DNA of 64,000 nt from Rhabditoides inermis (taxonomy: Eukaryota; Nematoda; Chromadorea; Rhabditida; Rhabditidae). The stretch covers positions 611,001 through 675,000 of the forward strand of contig CAWZYM010000045.1 of assembly GCA_963966185.1 (NCBI GenBank). Reading direction: 5' to 3'. The notes under the pieces were generated by a model, which was given only the letters and a program-made list of their open reading frames with translations, searched no databases and had not been told where the DNA came from. The translations under genes and the position numbers were made by a program. Below, one piece after another: positions 25,337-36,373 of the stretch (positions are counted from its first letter, which is position 1; the number at the start of each line of letters is the position of its first letter).

Positions 25337-27977
25337 GATCGGAATAAATCGAGTGGAAAACTATTTCCGCAAAACAACAACTGCACACCCGTGCGACAAT
25401 GAGGCAGTGAGGCGACTTGCCGCCAACCTGCCACGACTGAACATCTCCGAATCACTCCTCAGGAGGTTCGGAAAGAAAGAAGTGATGGAAGTGATGAAAA
25501 AGAAGTCAGACACTGCTTCCGGATCGGATGGTACCGTTTACAGTGATCTACTGAAAGCCGATCCCGATGTTTCTTTTATGACTGCACTGTTCAATCGGTG
25601 TCTGAGAGAACAGCGGATCCCGAAAAGTTGGAAAGAAACTGATGTCACTCTGATCTACAAAAAGGGAGACGAGATGGACATTGAGAACTGGAGACCGATT
25701 AGTCTGATGAATGTGATATACAAAGTGTACACCACACTCCTCACAAGGAGGGTGTGCGAGGTGAAAGGAATTATCAGTGATTGCCAGAAGGGCTTCACAA
25801 ACAGAGAGGGTTGTCTGGAGAACATTGCGCTTCTCCGCACACCTATCCACCACATCAAATCGATAAAAGGAGACGTGTGCGTTTCGTGGCTGGACCTCGC
25901 CAATGCATTTGGGAGTGTCCCCCACACCGCCATTCTCGAAGCCTTGAGGGCATTTGGCTTCCCGCCCGAATTCCGCAACATCATCGCAGACCTGTATCAG
26001 GGTGCGACAATGCGAGTGAACACAAAGAACGACCAAACCAGAAACATTGCGATAAATGCAGGAGTGAAACAGGGAGACCCCATCTCACCTGTCCTCTTCA
26101 ACATCACACTGGAGATGCTCATCCGAGCACACAAAAAGAGAGTGAATCCTATGAAAAAACTCGGACAGAAGTTCGCTTTGCTGGCTTTTGCCGATGATAT
26201 GGCAATTGTCACCAAAACACACTCTGAGATGCAGTACCAGCTGGATAAAATGGCAGAAGACGCAAAGCAGATCAATTTGATTTTCAAGCCGCGCAAATGC
26301 GGAACGCTCACTATCCAGAAAGGGAAAGTGGTGCAGAAGGAAACCAAAATGTACAACCAGTGCATCAGTGTACTAGGTGAGAATGACAGCTACAAATACC
26401 TCGGAGTGAATGTGGGATTCCGTGAAATCATCGAGCCCACTGAGACACTCAATCAGATGACAATCGATATGCGTAAGCTGGCAGCAGTGAGAGGGCATCT
26501 CAGCTGCGACCAGCTGAGAGACGCGATCAAAACGTTTGTGATGTCGCGACTAAACTACACTGCAATGAACGACAAGTGCTCTATGAACAGCATCAACGAA
26601 CTAGAGAGGACACTCGCGTGTACCATCTCACACATCCAAAACGTGAAGACTGGAGTGCCGAAGCCGTACCTGTACTGCTCGAAAGGCCTGCACATGCAAC
26701 ATCCGAAAGATACCATGTACAGTGGTAGTCTCAATACGACTATGAAGCTACTGTGGTCAGACGATACGTTTATCCAGACAGTGTTCTGGAATCTACTCGA
26801 ATACGTTGAAATCACTTGGATAGGGCCGCAACAAGCGAGCACCTGTGATAAGAAAGAGCTGTGTGCGAGATATCTGAATGATGAGAATATTGGATACCGT
26901 ATCGGATCGTACGGTGGACAGACAAACATGATGCGAAACTGCAGAGAGGCAGTGCGCCATATGAGGAGGTCACTTAACCTGTTCGAGGTGAAATGGATCG
27001 ATAATCAGCTGGTTGTCGAGATACAAGCGACACCGACTAGCAAGAAATCTACGACCGGTCCGAAAACCAAACATCTCCTAAAACGGAGAATCACGGCAGC
27101 ACTCGATGAGTGCAATGTCGAGAGAATGAGTACCGAATACGCAACTATGACCAACAACTTCGACATGTTCATGCAGGACAGTCGGAATGCGAGAATTCTC
27201 AAGAACAATCAACCATATGCAACCGACAGTGCTCTGGAGTGGAGACATCGGGCAATGCTCGATACTCTGCCCCTAAAAGGAGCGAGAACGAATACGAGAA
27301 GTGCCGAGTGTGACCGAATGTGCACATCGTGCAACGAGAACCAACTCGAAAGCCTCTCCCATGTGCTCAATAGATGCAAGGTGCATTTGGGTATGGGAAT
27401 GGTGGAGAGACACAACAACATCCAAGACATAATCGTGGCAGCCGCGGAAAAGGCGGCGGTGAATCGAAATGCCTGGATCGAGACAGACACTCGCAACTCG
27501 ATCGATGGCGGCAATTTGCGGCCGGACATTGTGTTGTCGAGAGAGAGTGAAAAGCAAGTGGTGATTTTGGATGTGCGCGTTTCATTCGGAAATGGAATCG
27601 CCTCATTCGAACGCGCCGCGACTGATAAGATCATGAAATACACGGCTATTGCTGAAACGTACAAGGCATTGGGATACACTGTGTCCCTCCATCCATTCCT
27701 GGTCAGCTCTCTAGGAGACTACTGGAAAGAGAATGATGAAGCGATGAAATCACTGGGAATACCCAAGTCAGAGTGGAGTGAGCTCATCTCTCAGATCCAG
27801 GGAGAGACACTCGAATACTCGAAAGCAATCTACTACATGCATACAATGGGGGAGGCGTATTCACCCAAATATGGAAAGAACCGACCCGAAAAAGCATTGA
27901 AGATGATTGATCGATACAAACAGTACTATGCCCGCTGGGCGGAAGAGAGAGAAAACGACAACATGCAAAGGCAATGA
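25167..27977 (+). CDS. NeSL element, downstream frame: reverse transcriptase and endonuclease
   Basis: A 936-residue frame shifted +1 from the upstream frame. The N-terminal part has the pre-RT motif V-L-Y-R-E-N-K. Reverse transcriptase motifs follow in order: W-K-E-T-D-V-T-L-I-Y-K-K-G, N-W-R-P-I-S-L, a catalytic Asp in S-W-L-D-L-A-N-A-F, G-V-K-Q-G-D-P-I-S-P-V-L-F-N and the active site F-A-D-D. A zinc knuckle (C-T-S-C...H...C) lies near residue 718. The endonuclease of the R2/NeSL type follows, with R-P-D near residue 790 and V-I-L-D-V-R-V after it. All catalytic residues appear intact, so this half may still encode an active enzyme. It carries out target-primed reverse transcription. It is read either after a frameshift or because one indel split an originally single ORF. 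Confidence 0.9.
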   Translation: MICLRVNHSMREIDQCTRKRENRTKPPREVKELRVLYRENKALAVKRILGEESKHCEIGINRVENYFRKTTTAHPCDNEAVRRLAANLPRLNISESLLRRFGKKEVMEVMKKKSDTASGSDGTVYSDLLKADPDVSFMTALFNRCLREQRIPKSWKETDVTLIYKKGDEMDIENWRPISLMNVIYKVYTTLLTRRVCEVKGIISDCQKGFTNREGCLENIALLRTPIHHIKSIKGDVCVSWLDLANAFGSVPHTAILEALRAFGFPPEFRNIIADLYQGATMRVNTKNDQTRNIAINAGVKQGDPISPVLFNITLEMLIRAHKKRVNPMKKLGQKFALLAFADDMAIVTKTHSEMQYQLDKMAEDAKQINLIFKPRKCGTLTIQKGKVVQKETKMYNQCISVLGENDSYKYLGVNVGFREIIEPTETLNQMTIDMRKLAAVRGHLSCDQLRDAIKTFVMSRLNYTAMNDKCSMNSINELERTLACTISHIQNVKTGVPKPYLYCSKGLHMQHPKDTMYSGSLNTTMKLLWSDDTFIQTVFWNLLEYVEITWIGPQQASTCDKKELCARYLNDENIGYRIGSYGGQTNMMRNCREAVRHMRRSLNLFEVKWIDNQLVVEIQATPTSKKSTTGPKTKHLLKRRITAALDECNVERMSTEYATMTNNFDMFMQDSRNARILKNNQPYATDSALEWRHRAMLDTLPLKGARTNTRSAECDRMCTSCNENQLESLSHVLNRCKVHLGMGMVERHNNIQDIIVAAAEKAAVNRNAWIETDTRNSIDGGNLRPDIVLSRESEKQVVILDVRVSFGNGIASFERAATDKIMKYTAIAETYKALGYTVSLHPFLVSSLGDYWKENDEAMKSLGIPKSEWSELISQIQGETLEYSKAIYYMHTMGEAYSPKYGKNRPEKALKMIDRYKQYYARWAEERENDNMQRQ

Positions 27978-28440
27978 GAGAGAATCACATTTGATCTACC
28001 AACATCTGTACTCGCGTAGGGCCGTCTCTCACCCCGTGACATGGGGAGAAAGAGAGCGGTCCGAGAGAGCGCGATACAGCCGGCTGCCCCGTTCGCCCCG
28101 ACGCTTCAAGGCTGCTGCGACCAAGCGACTTCTGCCGAGGGACCGTCGACGGGAGCGGCCGGACCTATGCACCCACCCCGCACCCCGCACCATGCACAAC
28201 ATCAACACCTCCCCCCAACCATTGAGATTGATAATAAATCTCTTTTATAGCAATTATGAGTATTTCTCATTTTTTGGAATCCCCTCGAAAGAGCGGGACA
28301 TAAATACGAATCGTACCTCTTCGCAGAGTGGATAACCAATTGTCCAACAATTCACCACCGCCTGTGGCACTCTGCCCTGGGCAATTTACCACACCTGCCA
28401 CTCTTTCAAACTCAATACAAGAATACGTTCAAGCGGCAAT

Positions 28441-29788
28441 GAACTGATGCATAGTATTAGTTGCTAAACACTAATAATAATCTAACCATAGCCTGCATCA
28501 TGTCTCCAACAGTGGCGGGTGCAGCAGGGGTGGCGACTCGCTTGAGCGACGGGCGACCGCGGCCACGACCCACACAGCCAGTCGACAGACCAGGAATCGG
28601 AGAAGCACTACACAATCGACATGTGACTAACGATACAGAAACATATAAGTCGGTATCATTTGTGTTTTTCGAGCGTTTTGAGCACTTCGTTTTATTGAGG
28701 GAATTCGGTGAGTACGCGATGAAAACTAAGTTCCATGAAAATTTGTAATGCACATTATTGTCATATCATTGCATTCTAACAAATATGCGAAGAAAATTTA
28801 GCACTTTCGATAAGATAGACAATTTTGCATTCTGGAAAACACGTGTGAAGAATTTCGTGATGCAAACGTTTTTCGAAAAATATGAATGCTGATAAAATCT
28901 GCTTCACAAGATCGGCGAATTTGGCGACGGCAGACATAGCTGATCTTTCGTTGACTCTATTTCAGCGAATTTAGCGACGGCAGAATTTGCTGAATTTTTG
29001 TTCTTACATTTCCGCGAATATGGCGAGGGCAGAATACGCTGAACTCCAGTTCACAAAAATTCTGCCACCGAGAGGAATCGAACCGGCGTCCCCCGTTCAC
29101 CAACCGTCAATCTTACCTATATATACCACCTCCGCTCTCTCCCAGACGCTGTGAACTGGAGAATGTGTGCGCGAACATCTATGTAATTGCGAACATCTGT
29201 TTAGCTATTCGCATTCCAAAAGGAAGAGCAAAGTTCTCGCTGTTGCTGGTATCTTAAAACATAGATACCATCAACAGTCGTTTGCATATTTCTTTTCAAA
29301 ATCATGATGGCGCATGTTTCACAACGTTTTAGAATCTCTGCGAACGAGCTGCCATGGTGTATTGGTAACATTCACGCTTCGTGATCGAGGGACGACGGTT
29401 CGATCCCTCTCACCGGCCGAACTTTTGTGAAAGCGAATTTGATCCGTCGCTGTTCAGCGAATTTGGCTATCGCTAAATTCGCAGAAAACACACCAAGTTC
29501 AGCGAATTCTGCCGTCGCTAAATTCTCCGAAAACATGCCAATGAAATTCCTCGAATTCTGTCATCGCAATATTTGCAGATTTGATGAAGAACTTTTTTCT
29601 TTGCCCGATATCATTTTGACAACCCAAATTCCTTATCCGAATTTCGCCGATCACATCGTTTGTTAGGTTTTTTTTGTTTTGAATTCTGCTACAATGATGA
29701 AGAGGGCGATAAAAGGTCCCGGATATGGTTGAAAGTAGCACTGTAGCGATACTCTCGAAAATCACAAATGATAACGACTTATATCAAC
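28441..29788. repeat. Intergenic foldback region with two tRNA-derived repeats in opposite orientation
   Basis: Between 28905 and 29600 the motif GCGAATTT(A/G)GCGACGGCAGAA occurs several times on the left and in inverted form on the right. Inside are two tRNA-like segments, one on the minus strand (29063-29160) and one on the plus strand (29350-29425), each with an A-box-like TGGTRTAT.GGTAA, a B-box (GGTTCGATYCC) and a shared 3' tail TTTTGTGAA. Neither folds as a sound tRNA, so they look like SINE heads. At 28500-28605 (minus) an open stretch with G-R-G-R-G-R-P follows an acceptor; it may be an unassigned exon. Confidence 0.55.
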
Positions 29789-32700
29789 TCAATCATGTAC
29801 GCACCGGTTGGCAGCAGAGGACGGACCGGCTACAGTGGCGGGAGAGGGGACGCGCTCGCGGGGGACAGGCATAGACTCACTCCCTCCCAGCGACACCCTG
29901 CAGAGAAGAAGGTGAGAGAGATAGGAGGAGATGACCTACCTCCTGTGCATCTCGTCATACTCGACGACCATCATCCTCGTCTTCCTCTGGTACACATCCA
30001 AGGTCAGATCCGCCGACAGATCGCGCAGCCCATCGATCTCCAAACAAAAGATACTGATACTCAAACTTCAAACAGAAGATACTGATACTCAAAAACCAAA
30101 TGCGAAAGTGAATCATTTCAAAAATTATTGACAAGAATCAACATGACAACATGAAACACAGAAACAATTATTTGGTTTTCAATATACCTGAGCAAAGCTG
30201 AACTGCTTGGCGATGTGGTTGGTGAGCTGTCGCACCATCCAAGTGGGATTCTCCGGGGGAGACCGGTACACAGCACGCAGCAGGGACAGCACAGTGTCGT
30301 CCGGAAGGTCACCCATGTGCTCGAAGATGAAGCTGCAAAGAGGCCATATATCCTTCTTTCTCAGAGAAGGAGAGAGAGGTGGAGAGATGACTCACTTCTC
30401 GCATGCGGCGTGTAGCTGCCAGCACTGGTAGTGGCTGCTCATCTGGGCGAGTAGCACTATGTTCTCCTCGTCGACGGGGCGAGGCAGAGGAGGGTGGATC
30501 GCCTGCAAATGGTCGAAACGGCGTCCTACACAACACGCACCTGTAGGAACACGAGCATGTCCTTGGGTACGACGCCGTGGTTGCGAGAGAATGAGAGACG
30601 ACGAGGAGACGACTGCAATCACATGTCATATCACCGTTACAAAAACTGGCGTTGATGTATTTGTTTTTGATGCACTTGTGTCAGACCTTGCGGTCTTCCA
30701 AAAATTGGTTGGGGACGCCTATGCGGGCTGCCGCTGCGTCCAGCGATACGCTGCCTGCGTTGGGACGGGACCCGCCAGGGCGACACGGCCAACGAACGAC
30801 GGACCATCCGCGAAAGCCACCGAGCGCGGCTCGAGAGCCGCCACCGACGACGTCCGCAGACGACCCACGACCGGAGACCGCGCTACCCGCGATCCGCGCT
30901 CACCCCTACGCACCCCCGGGGTGAGATAGCAAAGCAACGCGCACGCGATGATAGCCCGTCGCCGAGTGCAACTCGCGCCGGGTTTGTGCCACCACAGATC
31001 AGCCGGGTCAACTGCGCGCGGCGAGAGAGATTGCGCAATTGATACGCACTCGCTCTCGCAGCGAACGATAGTAAGAATAGTTTGAAATCATTCGTCATTA
31101 TCCAAAAATATGTCATATCTTCTTCACATGTATATTACAAACGACAACTCACTGGGACAGTATTCATTCGCACGCCCAATAGCAAATTTAAAATTGCATT
31201 TTGTGAACATTTTAAGAGTTTATTCCTCTCTCTATTATTCTATGATATACTAATATAGTCTATGATATACTAATATATAATACTAATATATTTGAACACC
31301 CCTGCTTACCTTATCGGGGTACTTGTCCCTCAATTCCTCGAAATAGACACACGTCTCAGACATGAAATCGAGAGAGACGTAGAAAGTCATCGCTTCAGTG
31401 CCCTCTCCGACTACCTAAACAATTATCAATCGATTATTAAATACCAATTAGCGGTTACTGAGTACTAACAAGAGCAGTGTCTCGGGTGGGTGTCTTGTGA
31501 GTGAAGGGGTCGCGAGGGACGCGCTCGAACGCGTCGCGGATCATCTCCATCCCAGTCGGGTCCGGGGTGAAGAGACAGGGCCGAGGACTGGGCGAAGAGG
31601 CTCGCGAACAGGCGCCAGCCGACTGCAAAGGCAAACGACACATGCTATGAGATGAATGCGCTGACAAACAGCCTGTCACAGGCTCATTATACACACGATA
31701 TATCCAGCTACCTCGGTCTCCTCCTCCTCCTCCCGGGGCTCGGGCCGGGCGATGATCATAGTGGCAGAAGCCGCCCTCTCAACCACACTCGACTTCGCAG
31801 CCATCGGCGAAACCTACACACATGAACGTATAGGAAAAAACGAATACAGATCAGGTGATTATATTTTTAAAAAAAATTAATAACATTGATGGAAAGAAAC
31901 GTACCCCGTCCTCTTCCTGCACCTCTTCCTTGACGACCGTCTTAGGCTTGTGGTTGAACGGGACGACTCGAGCGGCCGATTGCGTCGACGCCACAGCAGA
32001 CGGCTGCGCTATCGACAGAAGCTAAACGAGGAATCATGTACACACACAATCCACCAAACCACTCGTACTCACCGCATTGACAGCAGTGGTGGTAGGCTGA
32101 ACGGGCTCGGCAGTCGGAGAGGGCTCCTTCTCCTTCTGAAGACAGTTGTTTCCACGTTAGGCGAGATTTAAAATAACAGAAACACTCTGTCGAGAAAATG
32201 CACACACGCGGTTGTCTCCGTCTCCGTCGAATAGTCCGATGAACTCGATGCCGTCGTCGGAGAGAAACTCGTAGTCGTCGTCACACACCTCCTCCTCAAA
32301 TATAAATCTCATTTATAAAAACAAATCGCCCGTCCGGCGTCCCGTAGACCACAGCGATCGGTCACCTTTACGTACGTACAGTTAATGCTGCGTCCAAGTG
32401 ACCATTTCGCATTTACAGTGCGTTTACAGCGAGGTAGAGGTCAGAGAGAAGTAGAGGTCAGACTCAACTTTTGCTGGCAAAAGACCCTCAAAAAAGATCT
32501 CAGAACGGCCGCGCACCCTCAGAAAGATCCCCAGAAAGATCCCCAGAAAGATCCTCAGAAAGATCTCAGAACGCGCCCCACCCTCAGAAAGATCCTCAGA
32601 AAGTGGCTTTTTGTATCATAAAGCGGTTTTTGATACATAATCGAGTCTGACCTCGCCTTTAAGTAGAGGTCAGACTCAACATTTGCTGGCAAAAGACCCT

Positions 32701-33064
32701 CAGAAAGATCTCAGAACGGCCGTGCACCCTCAGAAAGATCCCCAGAAAGATCCTCAGAAAGATCTCAGAACGCGCCCCACCCTCAGAAAGATCCTCAGAA
32801 AGTGGCTTTTTGGGTCATAAAGCGGTTTTTGATACATAATCGAGTCTGACCACGCCTTTAGTGAAAAAGTGCTCGCTTCGCCGCGAATTTTGCAAGGCTT
32901 CTACTTCGCGATAAAAAAATTTTTATATAGAGATTCGTTTCTAAAACCGTCACCTTGACTTGGTTGAGCTGAAGTTGCTGCTGCGAAGGCGGAGAATGCG
33001 AGGAGCCCCCATCGGAAGCAGCCTGCTGCGATGAACGAGCGTTCTGGTCCACCCAACGCTCCAT
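29789..33064 (-). CDS. BTB/POZ domain protein of nematode style
   Basis: The N-terminal exon (M-E-R-W-V-D-Q, Ser/Gln-rich) is followed by acidic and Thr/Pro-rich linker exons (32.29-31.7 kb). A BTB fold follows: T-A-L-V near 31.47 kb, F-Y-V-S-L-D-F-M-S-E-T-C-V-Y-F near 31.38 kb, then after a 0.7-kb intron V-V-P-K-D-M-L-V-F-L-Q and A-I-H-P-P-L-P-R-P-V-D with N-I-V-L-L-A-Q-M. The spacing F-L-Q-x-I-x-P-P is typical of nematode BTB proteins. Helical C-terminal exons end in A-A-N-R-C-V-H-D and stop. Exons flanking the 0.7-kb intron join phase 0 to phase 0, so the GC-rich open stretch inside it is not an exon. The likely role is cullin-3 adaptor or protein-protein interaction. An in-frame ATG at 33088 is an alternative start. 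No Kelch or MATH domain was seen. Confidence 0.7.
30690..31075. mobile_element. GC-rich insertion inside a BTB-gene intron
   Basis: Very GC-rich block in an AT-rich intron. On the minus strand it has an open frame of 72 codons without coding character. Near 30990 (minus) it shares CAAACCCGGCG(C/T)GAGTTG with 22069-22086, just before the retrotransposon frames. It may be a fragment of a related element's 5' region. Confidence 0.35.
32449..32860. repeat. Head-to-tail pair of ~200-bp MITE-like repeats
   Basis: Unit 1 is 32449-32660 and unit 2 is 32661-32860, nearly identical. Each starts AAGTAGAGGTCAGACTCAAC and ends CGAGTCTGACC.CGCCTTTA, giving short inverted ends. Inside, a 12-base motif CCYCAGAAAGAT is repeated; unit 1 has one extra copy, which explains its greater length. 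The pair lies in the first intron of the BTB gene. Confidence 0.8.
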
Positions 33065-33449
33065 TATGCTACAAGTATCTGCTAACATCGTTCAAATTAC
33101 CTTACAAAATAGTAATAACAATAAGCAATAACATTCAACAACATAAAAACAAGAATTTCATTTAAAAAAAACAAACAACTTCTATATTTCGCGCCAAAAA
33201 AGTGTGCACGATGATGTCATATGTCATAATTGGCACGAGGTACGCGTTTTCAACGGCGGCTCACGTGTATTATCTTATCATCATAAATAAAACATTATTT
33301 ATCTGTTAAAAATTATTCACTTAATTTTCATGGCACAGTTCACTCATTCACAGTTACAGTATCACAGGGTATAATCGCACAATGCTGAAGACATGAGAAG
33401 TTCGGTAGTATGAGCGCATGAAACAGGTAAGTGTGGGGTTGGGTGACGT
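33065..33449. other. Spacer between BTB and TAZ genes
   Basis: AT-rich, no coding frame. It is the 3' flank of the TAZ gene and the upstream flank of the BTB gene, which are on the same strand. Confidence 0.5.
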
Positions 33450-35132
<1,683 letters not shown>

Positions 35133-35894
35133 ACTGAGAGGGAGCAGAACATACACAAATATGTCGAACACCAACAAAAAAAAGTACAAATAGATAAGAA
35201 CCGCAGCTCGGGTTGTTGTTTTGAGTGGAGACTGGCGGTCGGAGAGAGGAGGGGAATGGAGGAGAGGGGGATCGCGCGGGAAAGGACGCTTCCGGTGTAG
35301 TCTGTTGTTTGCTCATTCTTCTTCGCTCTCTTTTTGTTCAAATGATATTTTTTTTTAAAAAAAAAAGTAAGTGCATAATAAGGATTAAAATATAATTGAA
35401 ATGAAACAATAGTTCTTAGCAATGCTTGTTACAAACCAATGCATATCAATTTTTGGTTTATGAAACATTTTTTTCAAGATCGCTTTCGTTTTAATCTGAG
35501 AGAACGACAACGCTTGCTCAAAGGATCGTTAGGTGTTGCATGATTGATTCGGTCAGTCTCCCCTATCCCTCTCGATCCCTCTCCCCTATCCCTCTCGATC
35601 CCTCTCCCCTATCCCTCTCGATCCCTCTCCCTCTCCCTCCCTCTTCTCCCACTCTCTCAATTCCTCCTCCTCTTCTTTACACTCCCTCTCACCATTTTAT
35701 CCCCTATCTCACCCTTCTCTCACCTTCACACATGTGCCTTTCATTCGATCTTTTCATCCTCTCTCCATTATTGCTTCCTGATCCGCACTGCTCCTCCTCT
35801 CAATGTTTTACCTATTTTGCTCTACCCGATCTTTTTGTTTCCCCACATTTTCACGACTGTGTGAAGTCATCGATGGTTCCGACTGCGTGTTTAG
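35133..35894. other. Divergent intergenic region upstream of TAZ and collagen genes
   Basis: It holds the 5' side of the TAZ gene and the collagen promoter region. A CT-rich stretch with four copies of CCCTATCCCTCTCGAT (about 35563-35625) lies here. No supported gene. Confidence 0.5.
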
Positions 35895-36325
35895 ATGGGC
35901 GTTGTGTGGTTGTTGTTGTGTGTGTGTGTGGCAGCGTGTCTGGTGGGGAGCTGTCTGGGCGCGCTCGACACAGCAGCCATCATCTCCATCCAGAACGAGC
36001 TCAACAAACACACAAACGAACTGGAGATGCTCCTCGATGTGGGTGACTTATTTTTGATCACATTTCGACGATTCAAATTATTCATGGAGAAAAAGAACGC
36101 TCACATCATATTTTCGATTTTTTTGTTTATTTATGCAAGTAGGGTAGCATCATCATAAATTGTTGCAAGCTGTAGGTACAAGTTGCATGGAACAGGTGGC
36201 ATGCCGTATGGGAAGGAGAGAGAATACGAGAGAGCCGGGTTCCACACAGACAAGACGCTTGTCAACACTGAAAGTCACTGATCAGAATGCTTAGTAAAGA
36301 GTAAGAGACAGAGACAGAGACAGAG

Positions 36326-36373
<48 letters not shown>

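Larger units (their letters stand above)
21975..28440 (+). mobile_element. NeSL-type non-LTR retrotransposon, nearly full length
   Basis: The element holds two long overlapping frames on the plus strand, described separately, with about 460 bases of 3' sequence after the second stop. The combination of N-terminal C2H2 fingers, a Ulp1/C48 cysteine protease domain, reverse transcriptase, a CCHC knuckle and a C-terminal restriction-like endonuclease is that of the NeSL branch of the R2/R4 group. Precise ends are not visible: no poly-A tail and no clear target-site duplication. The 5' border lies between the Cys-rich gene (21964) and 22418, and the 3' border between 28340 and 28450. The NeSL-1 elements of C. 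elegans insert in spliced-leader genes; no spliced-leader sequence was seen next to this copy. Confidence 0.85.

Noticed and set aside
24615..27679. Long minus-strand frames opposite the retrotransposon
   Set aside because: Shadows of the plus-strand frames, without recognisable domains.
29350..29425. Possible tRNA gene with a good B-box
   Set aside because: T-stem and acceptor stem do not pair properly; it resembles the inverted copy at 29063-29160, so it is a tRNA-derived repeat.
30700..30760. Possible BTB-gene exon reading V-P-N-Q-F-L-E-D-R-K
   Set aside because: No acceptor gives the right phase, while the flanking exons join directly in phase 0 and yield a normal-length BTB domain.
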